Origin: Elysia chlorotica
Taxonomy: Eukaryota > Mollusca > Gastropoda > Plakobranchidae
Length of the DNA: 64,000 nucleotides
Direction of reading: 5' to 3'
Assembly (NCBI GenBank): GCA_003991915.1
Contig: RQTK01000487.1
Location: 303,123-367,122 of the forward strand
The notes under the pieces were generated by a model, which saw only the letters and a list, made by a program, of their open reading frames with translations, did not search any database and was not told the DNA's origin. Below, one piece after another: positions 45,476 through 56,926 of this stretch. The position numbers were made by a program, and so were the translations under genes. Numbering within the stretch: position 1 is the stretch's first letter; every line of letters starts with the position of its first letter.

Positions 45476-48400
45476 TTTATGACATTGGACTTCCAAGAAA
45501 CCAAACATTACCTTTTAACAGATTTCATCTTACTTAATTATTACAAGCTCTTTCTTCTTTTCTCCATTTTACTAAATCTCTTGTTAGACGTGAAGGTATG
45601 ACAACAGCATTTTTTTAAATGTTATTGTAATATATATGAAAGTTTTATAAAGAAATTCTCATCTTAATTATTGCTCACAACTTTCTCTTATTGTTGCTTG
45701 AACAGCTTAATGAATATTGTTGTGTGTGTAAAATGAGATTCAATTTAGGGACAAGTTGGTACACATAAGTATTTGTGATTGATCTACTTTTTAGTTTGGA
45801 ATTCAGAGAGTATGGGCAATTGCATGCGTAGCTTGTAGTTTTTAAATTTGTGCCATCTGATATTTTGTCTTGGAGATCCTATCCTATCCAATATTTTGAC
45901 CCATCATTTTTGTATTGATTATCTCTATATGAACGTTTGACTTTAAGATCTAGGATAAAAATTGTGTTACTCTTATTTCAATACAAAAACATGTCTCACT
46001 TTCGATGACAATGTTTTCTTTTTTGTCAAATTGATTTTACTTGACTTATGATTATTTTTTTTATGACATTCTCTATTAGTATTTGACCAAAAAGAAGAGT
46101 GAATATTTATTGAACAGTTTTTAAAAGGTTTAACAATGGTGTGCACAAGATCAAGACGAGGAAATTTTATAACATTGTTTATATTTAAAGCGCACATTAG
46201 TGTCAATGGGTTATTCTGACTTGACAGCAAACACAAAAAATCTTGCTTGGTTCCTACTTATAAATCAAAGTTAAGTAAGAGAGAACCCTGTCCAAGATAC
46301 GTGTTGTTTTTGTTTTGTTGTTTTTTTTATTTGGGGGGTGGGGGGAGAGAGGGATAAATCAAGGCAGCAACTTAACTGTTTTCGTCCTAGTGAAGGGAAA
46401 CAGATGTGTTACATTTGCAATGTGAAATAATCCAATGAAACACCTTTGAAAAGTTGAGATGTCTTACATTGAATTGATATTAATGAACAATGCATTTGCT
46501 TGCTTCAATAACGATACGTACTTGCTTGTCAAAGATAGTTTAAATGTGCATAAGTTGCCTTAGAATTCCCTTAAGATAGTGTAATTTATATTAAGTATGA
46601 GTGTAACTGAAGCCTGCTGGTTTCTAAGTGGATTAAAAAAAAAATTGTATGTAGATGTTAATGTTATATATGTGTGTATAGTATTAAATGTTTTTCAACC
46701 CTTACCCACTGTTTGCACGAAGTAAGTAAATTATCATATTTCACCCCTTAGACAGTGGGAATTGTTTAGTCTAGACTATGTTACAGCCCGAACACACCTG
46801 TGCCTGATATATCCCGTCCTTCACCCTGTTATTTTCTAGCTTTTTTTTTTTTTAAACTTATTCATTATGACTTGTTGAGACTCAAGACTATATATTTTAT
46901 ACAGTCTGGTACTTGGCTCGTTTTTTCCCCGTCACAGTTGTATCTTAAACTTGTTGTTGGTTGTTTCCAAGTCTTGCAGTTCATATTTTATCAAGTTGGC
47001 CAAAATCTATCACATCTGTGGTATGTGTCCAAACAATTCTCTTGCTTACAGTTTACACTAAACGTCAACAGAACTTAGCTCAAGTACTTACGATCACTGC
47101 GTGATATAACTGTTTTGGATAGAATAAAGAAAAAAGCATTTGGTTTTGATTTTTAAACAAGGTTGGCATTAAATAAAACATGCTTTGGTTCTGATTCATT
47201 TTTTGTCCATTAAAACCTCTATAGTTAGTATATGGTAAAGCATTGTATATTCCTTAAACTTTTCTAGTTTAAGATTTTTTGTAATAGTTTTTTCGTTGTT
47301 GTTGTTGTTGGTTGTTATTTTTATATTACAGTCTGTATAGTAACATTAGTTGTTCATACTCTTCAGAATACACCTGAGTAAAGCACCTGTTCATTTTGAA
47401 TCTTTCATCATAGTCATATTTGAAACAAATTATTGTGTATTCAAATTGGCTGCATTTTAAGCAAAATGTCTATTCTGTTCAGGACATGATGTGATCTCAG
47501 TTCTACCTCGCCTCTGTAAGTTTTCATGGACCTACTTATTTTATTCGACACATCCTGTCCCGTAATAAGCTTAAGAGATGGATCGATGTTTTTTCCTTTT
47601 CCATATCATTCCATAATTTTTTATGTGTTTTTTCTCTCTAAAGCTAACAAGAGGAAATATGCATAATCATTGCTTTGGAATTATGTTTGCGTGAAGATAA
47701 TAAGAAATAAAATTATTGTTGCTTTTTTTTAGGAATCCGAAGATTTATTCCATGCAAATGCCTAAGGGGGGTCTATTCTGGAAAATGCAGTTATACAAAA
47801 ACATTTTTTAAGATATGTAAGAAATTTCTATTTTGATACTTAATAAAGTTAATTAGAGATTCATGCGATCTTCTTAATTTCCTCTTTACTTTTAACTCAG
47901 CTCCAGAGTGAAATGACGCAAACATAGAGCACTCTTTGGTGCTTAATCTTTTTTTACTTCAAAACTTGTATGACTATATGTAAGGTGCTCATTGTTTAGA
48001 TTTTTTTTTTTTTATTTTATTTTTAAACAAGGAATTCATTTACTGAACTCTTGGTGTACTATTCCCAAAATTTATTTCTACAATTCTATTCTCAGTACAT
48101 GTAGGCATTGTGCGGCAAGGAAAGTAATGGCAACCTACTTCATAAATATAATGTTGTTTACCTAGCGGTACAATCATGATTCTATCTCTTGGTTTTTCGA
48201 ACTCTCTGTCAAAGAGCAAACAGCATGGGAAGAACTTTACTTTATTATTATACAGCGGCTTGGGGATAAGTTAGATCTGTCTGTAGAAAGTTTGATTTCT
48301 AATCATGAGGCCTAGGTGTTTGAAATTTTTATTCTAATTACATAACTTTAATCGGCCACATTGCTCCCAACCGGCCGAATCACTACGAGTCAGACCCAGT

Positions 48401-48989
48401 TTTAAAGTGATAGCCTATGGACTTTAAGAAACCAAGCAAAAAAAAACTTGTATACATAATAACATTTGAAAATGCCTGCTGGTCATTATCACTCCTTTAC
48501 ATAAAAACAAGAAAAGAATAGATGACTTTTTGCACTTATGCACTTAGCCTCATCTTTTCTTGTTTGTCTTTTTCCTACCATTTTTTTTTTGTGTGTGTAA
48601 AATGATGCTCATCTATAAATTATTACAATGTATATTTAGGATGCAAACTACCACTCACTTCGGTTTATCATCGATTTTAAACATTTTATGACATTGACTG
48701 CTGAAGGCTGAAGATTTGTCAATTAATTATGTTAGAGTGTAATTAGACTCTAAATATACTAATTATAGCACAAACCCTTTAACTTTTTCTCACCAGGCCA
48801 AGCTTAATTTATTAACATTTCCAGCATTCTAATTGTATGGTCTGTCTTCTCCCAGCACATTGATTCTCTTTTGTATGCTGAACTTTGTAGTTATATACTA
48901 ATAACTTTACCCAGGTATATATATAAAATATATAATATAATTATACACATGTACTCAATCTTTTATATTAATTCCCACAGTATGAGTCT

Positions 48990-49095
48990 TTCTGAAGGGT
49001 CCCAGTTTATGCAGTAGGCAGTGCTCTTGACTGGGAGAAAAATATTTGAGGTTTGAATCTCAGCTGGGGCCCATAGGGAACATGGAACTAACTCT
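48990..49095 (+). mobile_element. Degraded SINE head
   Basis: GCAGTAGGCAGTGCTCTTGA and GGTTTGAATCTC (B box) at tRNA-like spacing. Confidence 0.45.
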
Positions 49096-49613
49096 TTTCT
49101 GCATTGCCTCATTCAGAACTCTTGTACAAAGTTTTATTATTTCTTCCAACAGGATAACTCTTCTTTCACCCCTTTCCCAGCAAACCAATTATTATTGACA
49201 CATACTCAAACATAATAAAAAATTATTATAATTATTAATATTATCAATAAGTTGATCTACATTTTTCGACATATTTTGTGTTGATTTGCAATTGTTCAGG
49301 CTCTTTTGCCTTTTCTTGTCTGTTTTTATCCTGTATAGATCAGGACCCTAACTCTTTGCTCCCAAACGCTCTTGTGAAAGAACGTGGAACTAACTTTACT
49401 TTTTTACTAATATTTCCATTAAAACAATGTCGGTGTTCCAATAGATTTACCCCTCTTCAGCAACATCCCTTATTATGCTATATCTTGCCAGTGTCAAAGT
49501 GTCTTCTCTTGTTCACATGCACCTTTCAAATCTGCACATAATGATTAATTTTTACTATTAGTAGCAAGTCTTTTTGCTGGACATATTAACGAAGCAGAAG
49601 TACTGTGTACTTA

Positions 49614-49754
49614 GGGGACGTTCAAATATAATCTTACTCCTACCTATTATACCCCCCCCCCCCCCCCCACCCCTCCTCTTATTACGTTTTTCCATCTCAT
49701 CTTTTTACACTATTCTCCCCCATCTAGAGTGTAAGATTATATTTGAACTGCCCC
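49614..49754. mobile_element. 141-bp MITE with 24-bp terminal inverted repeats and TTA target duplication
   Basis: Left end 49614-49637 starts GGGGACGTTCAAATATAATC; right end 49731-49754 is its reverse complement with one mismatch (CAGTTC for ACGTTC gives GGGGCAGTTC). Flanking TTA at 49611-49613 and 49755-49757. The interior includes a run of about 18 C. TTA duplication fits the PIF/Harbinger group; no transposase is inside. Confidence 0.8.
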
Positions 49755-50880
49755 TTATTACCATGATTTGCATTGCTCATGTTGCTTTGTGTATTTGAAT
49801 TTCTTTTGTTAGTCGTGCCATCCATGTATTGTAGATTTGTACTGTTCATGCTGTTATTTCTCTTTGCACAAAGACTGATCAAATATTTTGTTTATGAAAA
49901 TACAGGTTATGAACTTAAGTTGGAAAAGTTTTTGAATTTAAACCACAATTTAGGAAATTGTTTCTTTGCTTTAATTTTGTTTTGGCTAGTACTTTAAGTT
50001 TGCTTGTACAAAAACGTTTTTCGTTTTTCTTTTTTTATGTGATGCACACACAGAAAGAAGGTTAATCAACTAATATTTCAATTTAGAAAATTGATATATG
50101 TACAAGATATTTATACATAAGTGAAATTCCTGTAATCAGATTAATCTAAAGTTATGTTGTTGTTTTTTTTATACAGATTTTAAAATTGTATAATTTATTT
50201 TTTTACAATGAGGGCTATATGGAGCATGGAGCATAATTTGTTAAAAGTTATTAGGACTTTTCCCTTCCTTAGACTTCACCTGTTAACATTTGTTCATGCA
50301 GCATTCTAGTGTAAACGGGTGTAGACTGTGTGATGCATAATTTGATAATTATTTGATCGACTGAAGGGCATTTGTACTAAAGTTAAAGATGGTTAAAATA
50401 TCATTACCTCTCTTATTAGATTTTTTAATCATACTCTTACTTAGCCAAATTTGTTTTAATGTATTTCAATGATGTAAATGTATTGATACTAAGAACCTAT
50501 GATAAAGTAGAGCTAGAGTTATTTGGCTGTTAACAGTTTAACAAGTTTTTTTCATGCAATTAGAATCACTAATGTCTATAAATGATTTATTGTTATGCAT
50601 CTTTTCTTTATAAAGTTAATCTATTTCTCTCCAATATGGGGTACATAATAATTATCTGTTTCTTTTTTTGTTTTTAGACCATGAGATAATTTATATTAAT
50701 TTTTAGTACTAGTAGCGACTAGTTGCAAAAAAGATGATAATTGATATGAAAGTGTTGGTCATTTTTTTTTTTTTAATACAAGGGTGTAACTAAGAAGCTG
50801 TGTTTTTCTATTAAATACATACATACAATTTAGCATAGTTTGATAGAGGCTTGATATAATTCCTAGAATTAAACAAATTT

Positions 50881-51110
50881 AGGAGGGGTGTTGAATAGCT
50901 TAGTAGGTGCAGCGCGCAGAAAGTTCTAAATTTGAATCCCATATCAGACAGCCTTTGTTCCGCGCTACATGTAGTTAGGTTATTTTATTAACTTTTAAGA
51001 CTGAGACAATATAATCTACTGTTTCTCTTTTTCGCAAAACATAAAACTTGTCAGATATTAGTCTTAGGACCCATCCACATGGTTGTTGACTACTTGGATA
51101 AAATGTTAAA
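50881..51110 (+). mobile_element. Degraded SINE copy
   Basis: AATAGCTTAGTAGGTGCAGC (A box), AAATTTGAATCCC (B box), then CTTGTCAGATATTAGTCTTA and GGACCCATCCACATGG from the core. Confidence 0.6.
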
Positions 51111-51936
51111 AATTAAAACTTGTGCAGCATAATTTGTTCCCAGCTTTTTTTCAGTTTGATGTATGTGAAATTTTTCTAATGTCAAATCTGATTTTTTGAT
51201 AATTTTAACTCTACTTTATACTGATGACAACAAATTGTGATTTCTGTTGATTGTTGTAGAAGTTTCTCCTGTGTTTTGTGTCATGATGTAGAGCCTGTGC
51301 TGACAACACGAAAATTAATAAAGAATAATGCTTGTTCACAATTACTTTTTGTTTTTTCATATTTTATTTTATGTTTACATATATACAGTTTTATTATACA
51401 CCACGCGCAAAAAAAAAAATTAAGATTATGAATAATTTACAGTCCTTTTTGGCCATACAGCAGCACAATCTCAATTCTCATCTAATCCAACACGGGCGAT
51501 AAGTTTTATAACACTTAAAGATTCCCAGATAAACTTTTACAGAACAACTGAAGATTTTTTAGTTTTTGATAACCCATGGCGTCTAGCTGGGCCTGTATTC
51601 AGTCCGCCCTAACCGTAAGCCTAATAATGAAAATACCAAACATGTATTCCATTTTGTAACCTGGTCTAGTTCTCTGCATCTCTGTATGTCTGCTATCTTA
51701 CACTCGCAAAGAACATGTCTTTACAACACGGTTTCAACAATCTTTACTTGATATGGTACATGCAATAATAATTATTAGTGTTTCAAGTTTTAACTGAAGT
51801 AGGAAAAGTGACATTCTTTATGTATCCCTAGTTTCGTGCGGTTATGTGGACCCCCAAAGTTTCCAGTTGTCAGTAATGCCTCATGAACAAAACGATTACA
51901 TCATGACTGCATGGTACAATATAGGGTGGGCCAAAA

Positions 51937-51939
<3 letters not shown>

Positions 51940-51986
<47 letters not shown>
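51940..51986 (+). repeat. (CT)n microsatellite
   Basis: Pure CT run between PGAP2 and MRPL30. Confidence 0.95.
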
Positions 51987-51989
<3 letters not shown>

Positions 51990-52389
51990 CTCGTTATTAT
52001 GACGTAAGGTACCAAACATAGTGGCTTGCTTTAAGCTCCCGGATTAAAGACTCGTGCATACCTTGACAGAGTTAATAAAAGAGTGTATGCACAAGTAAAC
52101 AATCGCAAATACCTTTCACAGTGCTGTTTTACATATGACAAAGGGTACGGAGAGAGAGAGAGAGCAGGAGGGTTTGGGGGAGGGGGGCCTCTGCGAGTTT
52201 GAGACCAACAATTCGGATCTGCACATAAGGACACCTTTCTTTGATTGTTTGAAGTAATTGCTTAGTTTGATTCATTCCCAGCAGCAGAACATAATGCGCG
52301 GCATGACAACAAAGGACGTGGGCATCTACTATTGTGGATGACCCTGTAGAAGTGTTGATCGTCAAAGTAAGATCAGTCATCATTGAAGG

Positions 52390-52510
52390 GGTCAAAAAGA
52401 GGCACAGCACTACAACATGAGTGTCGATTCCACTCCATACAGAGATCAACTGACATTCTTTCTTCGTTATGCCAGTAAAGCTGGTCTACTTGTAGAGAGA
52501 TTTATAACCT
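52390..52510 (+). mobile_element. hAT transposase relic (ZMYM1/DUF4371-like)
   Basis: Frame reads KEAQHYNMSVDSTPYRDQL then TFFLRYASKAGLLVERFITF, matching the SVDSTPD-HxDQL start of the hAT transposase core with the second Asp lost. Degenerates after 52510; it lies about 280 bp upstream of the MRPL30 start. Confidence 0.6.
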
Positions 52511-52793
52511 TCATAAAAAATATGTACATGAACGTCATCAAGGGGCACTGCACGTGTTGTTTTCCTACTACAACCAGGACCTTATCGATTGACTCCCCAA
52601 CACTCTCTTAAAGAGTATGAGACAAACTTAACTTGGCTAGTTTCCGATGATTTACTATAAGGCACTGTATTGCGAATGGCACTCCACAGTCCAGCTAATT
52701 ATTACGTCCTAAGTAAAATAATTATGTGCAAAATCTATTATCTTTCTCCGGGCCTACCTTAACTATAGCCACCTCTGACATTGATGAGTTAAA

Positions 52794-55463
52794 ATGGCTG
52801 CGCCCTTCCAGTTGTCCAAGGTAAACTAAGTCAATTCAGTTATTTAGGCCCTCTACTCTAAATGTTTTAAATTATAATCTAAATAAGTATATTTAAACGA
52901 GCTTTTATTAGCACTCGTACGTTTCCACTGCACGTCCTGAACGTTTTATTTGTTAGATTCATATGTGGATGTATCTACATCTAGCGAAATGTTGATAACA
53001 GCTAGATCTAGATCTCGGCCCTGGTCTAGGTTTTGTTGGGTCAATCTTGATTATAATTATGTTTTTTTTTTGTTAACTGAGTAGATCTATATATCTGACT
53101 TTAGAAAAAATAAATGATAAAATATATACAAAAGTTATTTACAATCCTTTCCCCTTGAGATTGGAAATAAATAAATCGAAGAACCTTTCAAATAATACGC
53201 TGGCCTATATATAGCCTAGATTTAATTTTATAACAACAAATAAAATCAACTTGGCCTGTAATTTGATTAAGTGCACTTTATATAAAAAAAATGTTTGCAA
53301 CCATTTTCAGACACTGCGTCTTCTGTCGGCGTTGAGGCTACCTCAAACCACCCCTGTGCGGTTGAAGTCCAGAGGTCTTGTACCGCGCAGGAGGAAACCA
53401 ATCCAAAAATGGTTTGACCCTGCTGACAAATCCTGGGCTGAACCAATAGTGAAGCATCATGAACAGAAACAGGCGCAACCAGAGCAGGAGGCGTCCATGC
53501 TTCACATGGTGTACCGGATCAAAGATCACTACACCCGGCCTTACTGGGAGAAGGATATTCTCAAAGAGTTTGGCCTGTTTGAGAAGGTAAATTGCAAATG
53601 TGGTGTATCACTATCAGGGTGTACCTATCAAATTTTCTCCGTTAATAATGTAGTTGGCAGCTTTGCCTACCGCATTCATAATAATTATATGATATTTAAT
53701 TTCTGAGCAATTTGCTTTAAAAATAAAACAGGGCAAACTACCAGGGATATTCACTGTGCAGCACTTTTCCCCTTTATGGTTTTCTTTTTTTATTTGATAG
53801 AAATTTTGTACAATTTTTTTTCTTCAGAGTGGTATTTTTGGTGTTTATTTTAAAAAGCATTTAATTTTTAACACATATGATACATGTCAAGAAATTGATA
53901 TCTAGACATCTATATAGAGTTACATGAATATATATGTTTATGCAGCATGTTTCCAGTACCATTTTCATGACTTAGATAGATATATTCATGAACTTTAAGG
54001 TCTGGGCAACCTGCTATGTATAGGCAGAGTTTTAACAGTTTACCATTTATAAGGATATCTAGGGTACGACAATGAAGGGTCTAACGCAAACAGCCTTGTA
54101 TAAATAAAATGTTTTAAAAGCCATTAGTTACCTATAGCTATAATATTTGTAAAGTGCTGTAACTGTAGCACTAAAACCATACTCACTTTAAACATAGCAA
54201 TTTTAGAAGATAACCATTGAATCAACTCACTGGACATATCTTTTTCAGAAAAAAAAATTCTTGTCTAAAAAATCTCCATCTGTCCTTATTATTGTACAAT
54301 TAAAATGGCTGATGAAGGGGATTTTGGTAAAGTTTATGGTACAACAACATTCCAAATAGTAATCCCTAAATCATCAACTCAGTGAGCTGTTATTTAATAG
54401 CTTTGTGATTTTATTACAGACGTACAACCCAGTGGTTTTGAAGAATACTCCAGATGTCAATGAAAAACTGAGGACAGTTCAGCACTTGATCAGGATCAAA
54501 CCCGTCACCTTCCCCTACGGTCTTCCCAAGGATGAGTCAGATTACAAGCACTGTTTCCTTAATGAAAATGGAGAATTTGTAGTCAAGCACCGCATCAAGG
54601 ATAATAGTGCTGAATCAGAACAAGCTTGGAGCGAGGTAAAAAAAAACTATCTGATACATGCTGTGTTTGGACGTTAAAAATATAAAATCAAATTAAATTT
54701 TTGTTTTTCAAAAAATCAGAATTTTAGTTAATTTTTACAATACATGTAACAACTGACTTGCTTGGAAATAGCAATCGAATTCCTGGAATATATATTTTTA
54801 CTGCGGCCATTAATTTGATATGACCTGAATTCAACCACTATCATAATACAGGTTTAATATCAACTTTGTGAAGAGCAGTCAATTGGTAGTCTACATCATA
54901 GTCAAACTAATTAGAGTAAAAGCTAAGAATTTGAGAGATGGCAGTATATTTTACTTTCTCCTGTTGATGTGTTCCATCTATTATATTTGATTCTTTTTGC
55001 AGTGTGTTTCTTATTTCATTTACCTTTTTCTTTAGCTCTAACAATATTTTATACACGTATAAAACAAAACCACATGTATAACCATGTATCACTGTTCATA
55101 TGAAAATTCCACCTAAATGTATAACTTCTCTTTCCCACATGTATACCTTTTTCTTTAGCTCTAACAATATTTTAATTTTATATAAAACTTCTCTCTCTCT
55201 CTCCTATTCCTCCAAAAATGAAACAGGTAAAAATGGTGGAAGAACGGCTCCAAGAGGACGCTATTTGGAAGATGGATAAAGACACAATACAGAAAGAAGC
55301 CAGGCAAATTATAGAGCGCTTTAAAGTGAGTGAGGAATATTTCCAAGAGAAATATGTTTACAAGTACAACCAGGACGGCAAAGAGTACAGATACACGGGA
55401 GAAAACAAAATAAATAGTCACCGGCTTCTGACCATGACTAATGATTATGATACAACTTTTTGA
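52794..55463 (+). CDS. MRPL30: MRPL30: mitochondrial large-subunit ribosomal protein uL30m
   Basis: Coding exons 52794-52820, 53311-53586, 54420-54635 and 55227-55463 all meet in phase 0 at GT-AG borders: 756 nt, 251 residues. It is a component of the mitochondrial 39S ribosomal subunit. Residues about 90-160 match the family: RPYWEKDILKEFGL, NTPDVNEKLRTVQHLIRIKP, then FPYGLPKDES (human has RPYWEKDIIKMLGL, HLIRIKPLKLPQGLP). The first exon encodes MAAPFQLSK; joined to TLRLLSALRLPQ and basic residues it makes a good mitochondrial presequence. That supports the start at 52794 over the in-frame ATG at 53251, which would read through a splice acceptor (CAG at 53308-53310). Exon 4 adds about 78 charged residues not present in the 161-residue human protein. 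A polyadenylation signal AATAAA is at 55666-55671. Confidence 0.9.
52975..53030. other. AGATCT-rich cluster in MRPL30 intron 1
   Basis: CTAGATCTAGATCTCGG and a nearby CATCTAGCG, about 155-210 bp after the first exon. Confidence 0.6.
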
Positions 55464-56055
55464 GTTAATTTTTTTTCTTGGCATGTATGAAAGGGAGAGC
55501 TGGAATATCAATATTTCTGAATAATTATGTTTTTTATTCCAGATATTATTATGGGATTGATTAAAATAGTGTTAAAGAAAAACAAATTGTTTTGCTTTGT
55601 TCTTTTCATTGATAATAATTAATTTATTTGTGTCTGTTATCTTAAGAAATAGAATTTCATGAAAAAATAAAAATGTTGAGTTAAAAAGACAAAAAAAAGT
55701 TATACAGAATGATAAGATTAAATGGTCTGTGCATTTCTCTCTTGTCAAAATTTCATTTAAATAACCAAAGCTAACCATTCCATCAAATAAACAAAGTTTT
55801 CTCAGTTATTTTAGTTACACATTTTCAACTTCACCTAATATAATTTAACAAATTATCTGCACCCCATAAAAAAGTGATATCTTGATGGTCAAGGGAAGCA
55901 TATTAAGTGGTGTGACAATAGAAACCACATAATAATTTAACATTATAAATTAAGTATAGTAATACTAGTTCAGATTGATACCACACAACCTTGATTTTTA
56001 CATTTATGAGCCTTGTAATGAAGTAATTCCTAAAGTCTCCAACTTAAAGCTGTAA

Positions 56056-56136
56056 ATGGCATCCACCATCTTGCCTCGCTGGTGTGGTATGAAAAAACCT
56101 CCCGATCATGTGACTTTTCGAATTAAACAAAAATAA
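56056..56136 (+). CDS. Short upstream ORF (26 codons) overlapping the microprotein start
   Basis: ATG at 56056 within CCACCATCTTG-containing sequence, which resembles a YY1-type promoter/initiator element. It ends at TAA 56134-56136, whose last A is the first base of the next ATG. The predicted peptide starts MASTILPRW and is basic near its end. The TAATG overlap would allow reinitiation. No homologue is recognised. Confidence 0.25.
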   Translation: MASTILPRWCGMKKPPDHVTFRIKQK

Positions 56137-56273
56137 TGATTCTGGCCCAAGATATCGCATTTTTATTGACAGCGGTCGGATGGACTTGCATGTTCATGAT
56201 GCTGATTATCATTACGTGCTTGTACATTACGCACTTTTTAAACTTCACGATAAATGAAGTAAAATACAAATAA
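56136..56273 (+). CDS. Candidate 45-aa transmembrane microprotein
   Basis: The ORF starts at ATG 56136 (A at -3) and ends at TAA 56271-56273. It encodes a short polar start (MILAQD), a long hydrophobic stretch of about 25 residues including AFLLTAVGW and MFMMLIIITCLYI, then a polar tail with an N-F-T sequon and basic end. An AATAAA at 56341-56346 lies about 70 nt downstream, and the AATAAA of MRPL30 lies about 465 nt upstream, so this could be its own short transcript. Its ATG overlaps the stop of a 26-codon upstream ORF (TAATG). I recognise no family. It could equally be a chance ORF in a 3' flank; evidence is composition and signals only. Confidence 0.35.
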   Translation: MILAQDIAFLLTAVGWTCMFMMLIIITCLYITHFLNFTINEVKYK

Positions 56274-56926
56274 CATGTAAGAAAAGATTAAATTTCAGTG
56301 ATATATAATTCATTAATATGGCCTTATTTATTGTTAGTGAAATAAAGGTTTAAAAATATGGTAATTTTGCCGCAAGCACTAATCTGGTGGCTTTTCTGCC
56401 ACTGAGAGAGAGGGACTTTTTGGTACCTAGTTATATTGCAAACCTTAAAAATATGTGTGTTTTAAATACTTTTATGTTGTTACTTGTACCACTGGAACTG
56501 AGGAAGTTTTTGCTCACAAAGCTTTTTTGAATATATAAACTGAAGGCATCCTTATTGTCTTAATGCTGGAATATCCTGCAGAACTTCAGTTAATGGCAGG
56601 TTTTTTACATTAAGTGATCGTGATGGTCCAAGTTTAGATCTTTATTATTTGTTTAACTGAAAGTGATTTTGACCATGATAATTAAGCTCAATTCCTTGTG
56701 GAGCAGAATTATATTTTATATTTTAAGAGACTTTTTTATATTTTGTTGTGGTTTGTTTCCAGTGGAATATACTTAAGATCTGCCTGTAGGAACAGCCTAG
56801 AAGTGAGCTTCGCCACTTTTCTAAATAAAAAAAGTTTAACCCACTCATTTTAAAAAACCACTACACTCGGTCTTCTTTTTCTATCCTGGGAATAAGAATG
56901 GACAATATTCACATTACAATAGTTAT

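Larger units (their letters stand above)
42627..49610. other. PGAP2 3' UTR and downstream AT-rich region
   Basis: Possible polyadenylation signals include AATAAA at about 45133, 47123 and 47166; which is used cannot be told. Poly-T tracts and one SINE fragment; no further exon recognised. Confidence 0.45.

Noticed and set aside
52129..52449. Minus-strand ORF of 106 codons upstream of MRPL30
   Set aside because: Largely opposite the hAT relic and a GA-rich tract; no recognised domain.
53251..53706. Unspliced MRPL30 ORF starting at 53251
   Set aside because: It runs through a splice acceptor at 53309-53310 and past a donor at 53587. The spliced model with a presequence from 52794 fits the family better.
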